Positions 58,247 through 64,000 of a stretch of DNA of 64,000 bases are shown here, one piece after another. Position numbers and translations under genes: made by a program. The notes under the pieces were generated by a model, which worked only from the letters and a program-made list of their open reading frames with translations, searched no databases and was not told the DNA's origin. The stretch comes from Deinandra increscens subsp. villosa (lineage: Eukaryota; Streptophyta; Magnoliopsida; Asterales; Asteraceae), in assembly GCA_039602395.1 (NCBI GenBank), contig JBCNJP010000017.1, forward strand, positions 9,686,871 to 9,750,870, in the 5' to 3' direction. Position 1 is the stretch's first letter. Each line of letters begins with the position of its first letter.

Positions 58247-61200
58247 TGTGACGCCCACTCCCAGTCTTGGTTCCAGGAGGGGTCACGTGTCGGATTTACT
58301 CATGAACACATGGTACAACAGAGATAACTAAGCAGCGGAAATTAAAAACTTTTCATTTATATATATAACGAGTTACAATAGTAAGGAAGATAATAACATA
58401 ATCTATAACTAGATCTTATCTATAGCTATGCCAGTCTACTACCGAGTCATTCCTGATAGCTTGCCCATCTAATCTGCCCTTGCTAGAGCCCTTCCCTTGC
58501 TACTTTAAACATCACCGATACCTGACATACATGCTTTTAAAGGTCAGCTTACGCTGGTGAGTTCTAAGTATTTAAAACTTTTACCTTTACCTTGAAAGGC
58601 TACTTCAAACATTTGGGCCTAACGACCCCTTTCTTTATAAACATTTAATAGGTATAAAACATGACAGAATTATACCAAAACATTTAAACATTCAGTATTA
58701 GAAATCATTTAATACTCTAAAACATACCTCAAACATTTGGGCCTAACGGCCCCTTCTTTATAAACATTTGACAGGTATAAAGCATAACAGGATTATACCA
58801 AAACGTTTAACTCATCAGTATTAAAAATCATTTAATACTCTAAAATACCTAGGGCCTCCGTGACCCATCCTCTGTGCAAATAATCATTACGTATAATAAA
58901 GTCATACGAAACATTATAAGCAAAACCTCTTTTTACTAAGCATTGTCTATCCTCTGGGACTACGCTTAGTCCCTTTCGGTTGGCCGTCGCCTCCCGACCT
59001 CTTGAGTAACCGTCGTTACTCCAGTGGCTTCATTTCCACTGCTTGGATTGTACAACCCCCCTCTTACCAGACAATCTGTGCTTAGATTAAAACTTCTTTA
59101 AAATAACCCCAAGGGCCATTTCCTTTATCCTCAAAAACTCATTTTCCTCTTTTGAAACTTTTCTTTAAAAGTTTAACTTCTTTATTACCCGTTCATTATA
59201 ACCTTCCCGAAAAGAGTAATAACAGGTAATAATAACTTTAAAACAGTTATAAGTATTATAACTTTTTCACGTATGTGTATCAACACAAAACAAGTAAAGG
59301 CATCTCAAATACTTTTCAAGTAAACAGTTGAATATATATCGTTGCATGTATATCAGCCCAAAAACATTAAAACACTTTAAAACATTTAAAAGTGGGCTCA
59401 TAGAACTCACCTTATTCTCTTAAGCAGTTAATTCAGAGAAAATCTCCGCAATGCCTTCCAATTAAACCTCTTGACGGGTCGTGAAACGAGTCCGAATAAT
59501 CAAAATAATAAAGTTGTCCGTTCTTGACAAACGAATAGTCCTTCCCGACTATTTTCTCGTCACGAGCATTTCCTCGTTGTCGGTTTGTCGTTTGGACCTT
59601 GTTACGCCACCGAAACGTCGCCCGAAAGTGAAGACGAGTTTTATCAACGTCAATAGTTTACGCCCCGATTGCCGCCACCGTGGACCACCGTCAACGACCG
59701 TCGACCACCGCAACCATTCTTTGTAATCCTGGTAGTTCACTACCGTTGCCGGCATCGCCCGCCGTTAACCGCTCATCACCGAATCTTAATCGAAAAAGAT
59801 GGTGCTAAACCGGGTTTGCCGGGTTTTGAGTTCAAACCAGTGCTAAACAACCATCATCACCTTTACCTTCTACCACCTTCTACCGTACTGACCCCGTTCC
59901 GGTGGCTCACCGTCGTCGGAGTTCGGGCAAAACAGCAGGTCGCCGGCGTAGGGGGCTGCGAGCTGCTGGGTGTACTTATTGTCGTGACCAACTCGCCGGA
60001 GATGTGACGGAGGGAACAGGAGATGCGGCTGAGCTCGAAGGGGTCACCGGAGCATTGCTGGGTTTACAGGTGGGTCGGAGAACGTCGGGAGGTCGCCGGT
60101 TTTGTGGAGTCACCGGGAAAACGAAGAGAACGAGGGAGGAACGGGGGTGCTACTGGTCGCCGGTGGGAACGTCGGAGAGAGGGGAAACTCGCCGGGTTCG
60201 CCTGGGTCAGCTCGCCGGAATATCGAAGAGGGAGAGGGAGACTAGGTGCGCCAGTGTAGCCGGCCGGAACAATGGAGCAGGGGTGCGAGGTCCTTCCGCC
60301 GGAAAATCGAAGAGAGAGGGCTGGGATTGGTTGCCGGCTTCTCTTCTCTCTCTCTCTTTCTTTCTATTTTTTTTTGTCGCATGCATCCTCCTTCTGATTT
60401 CAAATATGAGTTATATAATTTGTGTGTGTGCATTTGAATTGCAAAGAATGTGTGTGTATTTATACAATGAATTGAATCATAAAATTCTTACACGTACATT
60501 GCTGAGATATCAAAATATTCGCTGAATCATATGATTAATTTGACACATAACAGACGTGAAGTAAGGAACAAGTATTCACATATTTAATGTGGTATAAGAT
60601 TATTAAGTAGGCATTATACCGCGATATTTAACCTTCTAAATAATCTAATATTTTGAAAAAAATTCCCGAACATCTAAAATATTACGGGGGTCCAATAAAT
60701 ATTCTTTGGTTGTAACGTAAACTGTTGAACGTTTAGTTAATATATTCGGTAGAGGGCTCGTGTCCAATCGGTGTTGCGATCGCGGCCGTTTTATGAACCG
60801 AATACGTTTTCTCGACTGAAATATTCAATAAATATTATAATAATTATTTATACTTTGCTTAGTCACTAAAACTATCTCGAACGGCTAACCGAACTTATTT
60901 TGATTAATATCGCGTAACAATGACGGTTACCGACTTTACCGTTTTTCGTGCCGGACGTTGAAATTATATTTTATAACGATTATAAATCAAGTATTTAGCA
61001 ATACCTGATATTATGTTTTCTACTCGAAGTTATTTTAGTGACGTTCGTGCTTAATCACGGTTTATTACAAACCGGGCCTAAATCACTATTTCGCGTTTTC
61101 CCGCTTCGTTATAACTCAGGTTTAAGATCCGTCTGCGCCTACGATCTTTATTTTTCGTTATTTATCATATTCTATAATTTCGCCTTTTGACGTTTCCTCG

Positions 61201-61340
61201 AACTTCGTGCCGAATATTCGTACGTGAATCGTGACGTTTCTCTATTATACGTATATATATATTATATCACATATATTTCAGCTACTTAACAAATATAGCA
61301 CATATATATAACTAAGGTCATGAAATTTTGGGGTGTTACA
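58247..61340 (-). repeat. 5' LTR of the LARD-like element
   Basis: Near-identical to 51647-54743. Visible differences include a shorter CT run near 60345, one extra C near 58970 and scattered transitions. Ends at the gap. Confidence 0.92.
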
Positions 61341-61840
61341 NNNNNNNNNNNNNNNNNNNNNNNNNNNNNNNNNNNNNNNNNNNNNNNNNNNNNNNNNNNN
61401 NNNNNNNNNNNNNNNNNNNNNNNNNNNNNNNNNNNNNNNNNNNNNNNNNNNNNNNNNNNNNNNNNNNNNNNNNNNNNNNNNNNNNNNNNNNNNNNNNNNN
61501 NNNNNNNNNNNNNNNNNNNNNNNNNNNNNNNNNNNNNNNNNNNNNNNNNNNNNNNNNNNNNNNNNNNNNNNNNNNNNNNNNNNNNNNNNNNNNNNNNNNN
61601 NNNNNNNNNNNNNNNNNNNNNNNNNNNNNNNNNNNNNNNNNNNNNNNNNNNNNNNNNNNNNNNNNNNNNNNNNNNNNNNNNNNNNNNNNNNNNNNNNNNN
61701 NNNNNNNNNNNNNNNNNNNNNNNNNNNNNNNNNNNNNNNNNNNNNNNNNNNNNNNNNNNNNNNNNNNNNNNNNNNNNNNNNNNNNNNNNNNNNNNNNNNN
61801 NNNNNNNNNNNNNNNNNNNNNNNNNNNNNNNNNNNNNNNN
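61341..61840. other. Assembly gap (500 N)
   Basis: Exactly 500 N. The right flank of the LARD-like element and the missing exons of the polyprenyl synthase gene may lie here or may be out of order. Confidence 0.99.
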
Positions 61841-62079
61841 GGGTACACCTGATACCCGATATCCATGGGTATATCCGATACCTGTTGGTTAATGAGTAAT
61901 CGGCACCCGATGGTTCTAAAATCAAGTATGGGACTGGGACTAATACTTCCTTTTGATGCAATGATATTTCAATGTTAAGTACTATTGTACACGCAATTTG
62001 TCATTCTAAAAATAGGATTAGAAAATCCTACTAATAGCAAGTGTTTTAGGGACCGAGGAAATGGAAGCAGTAAACTTAC
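61841..62079. other. Short non-coding stretch left of the polyprenyl synthase exons
   Basis: Begins with a gggtacacctgatacccgat / atgggtatatccgatacc type repeat next to the gap; the rest should be intron of the minus-strand gene. Confidence 0.45.
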
Positions 62080-62319
62080 AGTTGGGCGAAACCTCTTCCC
62101 TTCAACACCCATTTTGAAGAAATACTCTGCTGCCGAAGCAAGCTTTGGCACCTGTAAAAGAGCATGCATTTGAAGTCAGTTGCGCTACCAAAAGCGTGTC
62201 CAGAAAGAAGTCAAGGAAAGCAGTTATTACATCCGTACCTCAGCAACAACCATTGCTCGCAGCCTATTAGCAACGATTGATAATTCATCAGAAACAAGAG
62301 AAAACGGGTCCACTTGATC
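62080..62319 (-). CDS. SPS3: Polyprenyl (solanesyl) diphosphate synthase, two internal exons
   Basis: Minus-strand exons 62319-62239 and 62151-62080 have AG acceptors and GT donors (GTACGG, GTAAGT). The first reads DQVDPFSLVSDELSIVANRL then RAMVVAE; the second reads VPKLASAAEYFFKMGVEGKR then FRPT. Both exons are in phase 0. This is the conserved N-terminal part of plant trans-long-chain polyprenyl diphosphate synthases of the Arabidopsis SPS3 type, which make the ubiquinone side chain in mitochondria. GKRFRPT contributes the basic site that binds isopentenyl diphosphate. The exon with the transit peptide (to the right) and the DDxxD exons (to the left) were not found in this window, so the gene either extends into the gap or is a fragment. 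Frame and splice sites are intact. Confidence 0.85.
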
Positions 62320-62584
62320 CTGAATAGAAAGGAAGCATTAAAGTATGGAAAAAGGTTTACATATCTCTAGAAGTTACACTCTGGCTCGGACCTATGTTAT
62401 ACGGTCTGGTGACGATACACATATAAGACTCTAGTGGTTAGTCACTCATGCATGTGGCGTGTTTACCCCCGCTCCACATCCCATTTGTTTAAATATTACA
62501 ATGCACTTTATTTTCCCTCATCCCATTTATTTAAATAGTACAATGTATCGTTATATTCTTCTGTTTATATATATATATATATAT
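62320..62584. other. Intronic or intergenic stretch right of the synthase exons
   Basis: Contains a doubled ccatttgtttaaata/ccatttatttaaata phrase with acaatg (62480-62545). No further synthase exon is recognised. Confidence 0.4.
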
Positions 62585-62760
62585 AGGGTTAGGTTCAAAT
62601 GAGAACTTTTTATTTTGAGAACTTTTGAGAACTAAATCTCAACCACTAATTTCAGGTGGGGACCACTATAATTCATGGGGGGGTTTCCCATATATATAAA
62701 CTAGTGACTGAGATTAGTTCTTTTTAGTTCTCAAACCAAATTGGTTCTCAATGATCCTCT

Positions 62761-62764
<4 letters not shown>
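62585..62764 (+). mobile_element. TA-flanked MITE, copy 1
   Basis: Starts agggttaggttcaaatgaga and ends ggttctcaatgatcctctccct. The ends are imperfect inverted repeats around gagaac. Bordered by TATA on both sides. Interior landmarks: caggtggggacca, tatataaactagtg. Confidence 0.8.

Positions 62765-62790
<26 letters not shown>
62765..62790. repeat. (TA)n microsatellite
   Basis: TA repeat between MITE copies 1 and 2. Confidence 0.9.
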
Positions 62791-62795
<5 letters not shown>

Positions 62796-62967
62796 TAGGT
62801 TCAAATGAGAACTTTTTTCTTTGAGAACTTTTGAGAACCATTCTGAGCCACTTATTTTTCAGGGGGGAAGCATTCAAATTCATGGGGGGGATTTCCTTAT
62901 ATATAACTTGTGGCTCAGAATGGTTCTCAAAAGTTCTCAAACCCAATTGGTTCTCAAATGATCCTCT

Positions 62968-62969
<2 letters not shown>
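62791..62969 (+). mobile_element. TA-flanked MITE, copy 2
   Basis: Same orientation as copy 1, about 180 bp, with diverged interior (gagccacttatttttcaggg) and the same termini. Confidence 0.8.

Positions 62970-63029
<60 letters not shown>
62970..63029. repeat. (TA)n microsatellite
   Basis: About 60 bp of TA repeat between MITE copies 2 and 3. Confidence 0.9.
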
Positions 63030-63033
<4 letters not shown>

Positions 63034-63209
63034 AGAGGATCATTTGAGAACCAATTTGATTTGAGAACTTAAAGAACTAATTTGAGCCACAAGTTTATTT
63101 ACATGTATCCCCCCTCCCATGAATTGTAGTGGTCCCCCCTGAAATTTGTGGTTGAGAGTTAGTTCTCAAAAGTTCTCAAAACAAAAAGTTCTCATTTGAA
63201 CCTAACCCT
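63030..63209 (-). mobile_element. TA-flanked MITE, copy 3, inverted
   Basis: Starts agggagaggatcatttgaga and ends tcatttgaacctaaccct: the same element in the opposite direction. Confidence 0.8.
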
Positions 63210-64000
63210 ATATATATATAACTTGTATATGTGTTCTTTTAATGAACAGAATTTTCTAAATACTATTAGATGTTTTATAGTTTCTAATATGTAAAAAGGT
63301 TTAAGTATTTCTTATAATACTATATGTTGTCAAAAGCCTTTCATGCGCTCACTTAGGCGCTAATTTGAAGCCACGCCCTGAAAAAACGCCCTGAAAAGTA
63401 AATAGCCATATGTGCGACTTAGTTGGTAGAAGCCATTAGAGGCGGAGACTTATTTGTAGGAACTGATTTTAAAATGCCATACGCTTTTTTCTGAAAAGCG
63501 ATATCTTTTATTATTATTTTTTTTTATTTCAGTTAAACTTATCTCTGGTATGATTTTGATTTTTGAAATTCACGACTAATTAGATACCTAAATTGCTCGG
63601 ATTGCCTATTAACTCCAAAATCAGTATATATTATATTGACCCATGATTGCTCATCCTTGACCATTTCTCTACTCAAAAGCTCAACAAGCCAAGAAAAAGG
63701 TTAGTTTTCTGATTTAATTTTTCTTGTATCGCATAGCAATCTTCTATTGGCTGGTATTCTTTATTTTGTTGTTCATGTTACAGTAGCAGCCAGCAGCCTT
63801 GAACCTTCTAGCTTAATGGCAATCTTATAGTTCTGGTATGATTAGCAATCTTCTAGTTTCTGGTATTCTTTATGTTTTTAACAGTAATAATCTTCTAGTT
63901 CTTGATTCAAATTACAGCAGTTTGTTCATTGGTATGTTTCTTCTGCTATTCTATTCACGCACACTAAATATATTTTCCAAGTGATGCATTCTATATGGAC
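63210..64000. other. Intergenic stretch at the right edge, nothing firmly recognised
   Basis: AT-rich. At 63665-63702 a CA/AG-rich stretch (caacaagccaagaaaaag) followed by gttagt could be a 5' untranslated exon with a splice donor of a plus-strand gene beyond the window, but there is no coding support. The phrase agcaatcttctagtt with ctggtattcttta recurs three times in 63735-63905. Confidence 0.35.

Larger units (their letters stand above)
51647..61340 (-). mobile_element. LARD-like gypsy-type LTR element, minus strand, recent
   Basis: Two ~3.1-kb LTRs (51647-54743 and 58247-61340) flank a 3.5-kb internal region with a primer site at its right end and a polypurine tract at its left. I find no gag, protease, RT or integrase motif inside, so it fits the description of large retrotransposon derivatives that depend on a partner. 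The LTRs differ at roughly 15-20 places by eye, indicating a recent insertion. The right edge coincides with an assembly gap. Confidence 0.85.

Noticed and set aside
61278..61961. Open frames spanning the N run
   Set aside because: They have no sequence content inside the gap.

Overview
The window is plant nuclear DNA: introns with GT-AG borders, Ty1/copia and Ty3/gypsy chromovirus retrotransposons, Helitrons, MULE- and Tourist-type elements, long (TA)n tracts and two 500-N assembly gaps (13531-14030, 61341-61840). The gypsy LTR style (LTRs near 3 kb that begin or end with a TGTCACACCCC-like motif, initiator-Met primer sites, GC-rich CCGGCGA-type leader) suggests a eudicot, probably Asteraceae; that is an inference from family resemblance. 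No bacterial or organellar gene is present.

Layout. 1-4302: AT-rich DNA with small repeats and one decayed AP2-domain exon. 4302-8818: a Helitron 3' end facing, across a (TA)n tract, an inverted truncated second Helitron. 8819-13530: foldback elements, a segmental duplication, a ~0.36-kb repeat and an A-rich tract, then a gap. 14031-14840: SINE-like and LINE remnants. 14984-17773: the one complete, ordinary host gene, a seven-exon YJU2B/CCDC130-type splicing factor with a Tourist-like MITE in intron 1. 18867-40878: a four-level nest. A ~1.1-kb MULE-like element with a 9-bp target duplication contains a broken copia element with a 5-bp duplication. The copia contains a recombined, minus-strand Tekay-like gypsy array, which itself carries a second gypsy, and a plus-strand solo LTR that in turn contains another solo LTR. 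40968-48669: foldback and TA-flanked MITEs around a 5.4-kb Helitron with clean ends and promoter/exon-like cargo. 48712-51646: a small cluster of three apparent genes, namely a Ulp1-like C-terminal protein in three exons and two short helical proteins transcribed divergently. 51647-61340: a young LARD-like LTR element with ~3.1-kb LTRs and a 3.5-kb internal region without recognisable gag-pol. 61841-64000: two exons of a polyprenyl (solanesyl) diphosphate synthase on the minus strand, then three TA-flanked MITE copies.

How it works together: the host genes (YJU2B-like, SPS3-like, possibly the Ulp1-like cluster) are islands in repeats. Nesting order gives relative ages: the MULE is older than the copia, the copia is older than the gypsy and solo LTRs inside it, and the 51.6-61.3 kb element looks recent because its two LTRs differ at only about 15-20 places by eye. 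The least explained pieces are the Ulp1-like/small-protein cluster, the tRNA-like modules and duplicated coding sequence inside gypsy LTRs, and the MITE family carrying repeated CACATGTG palindromes.
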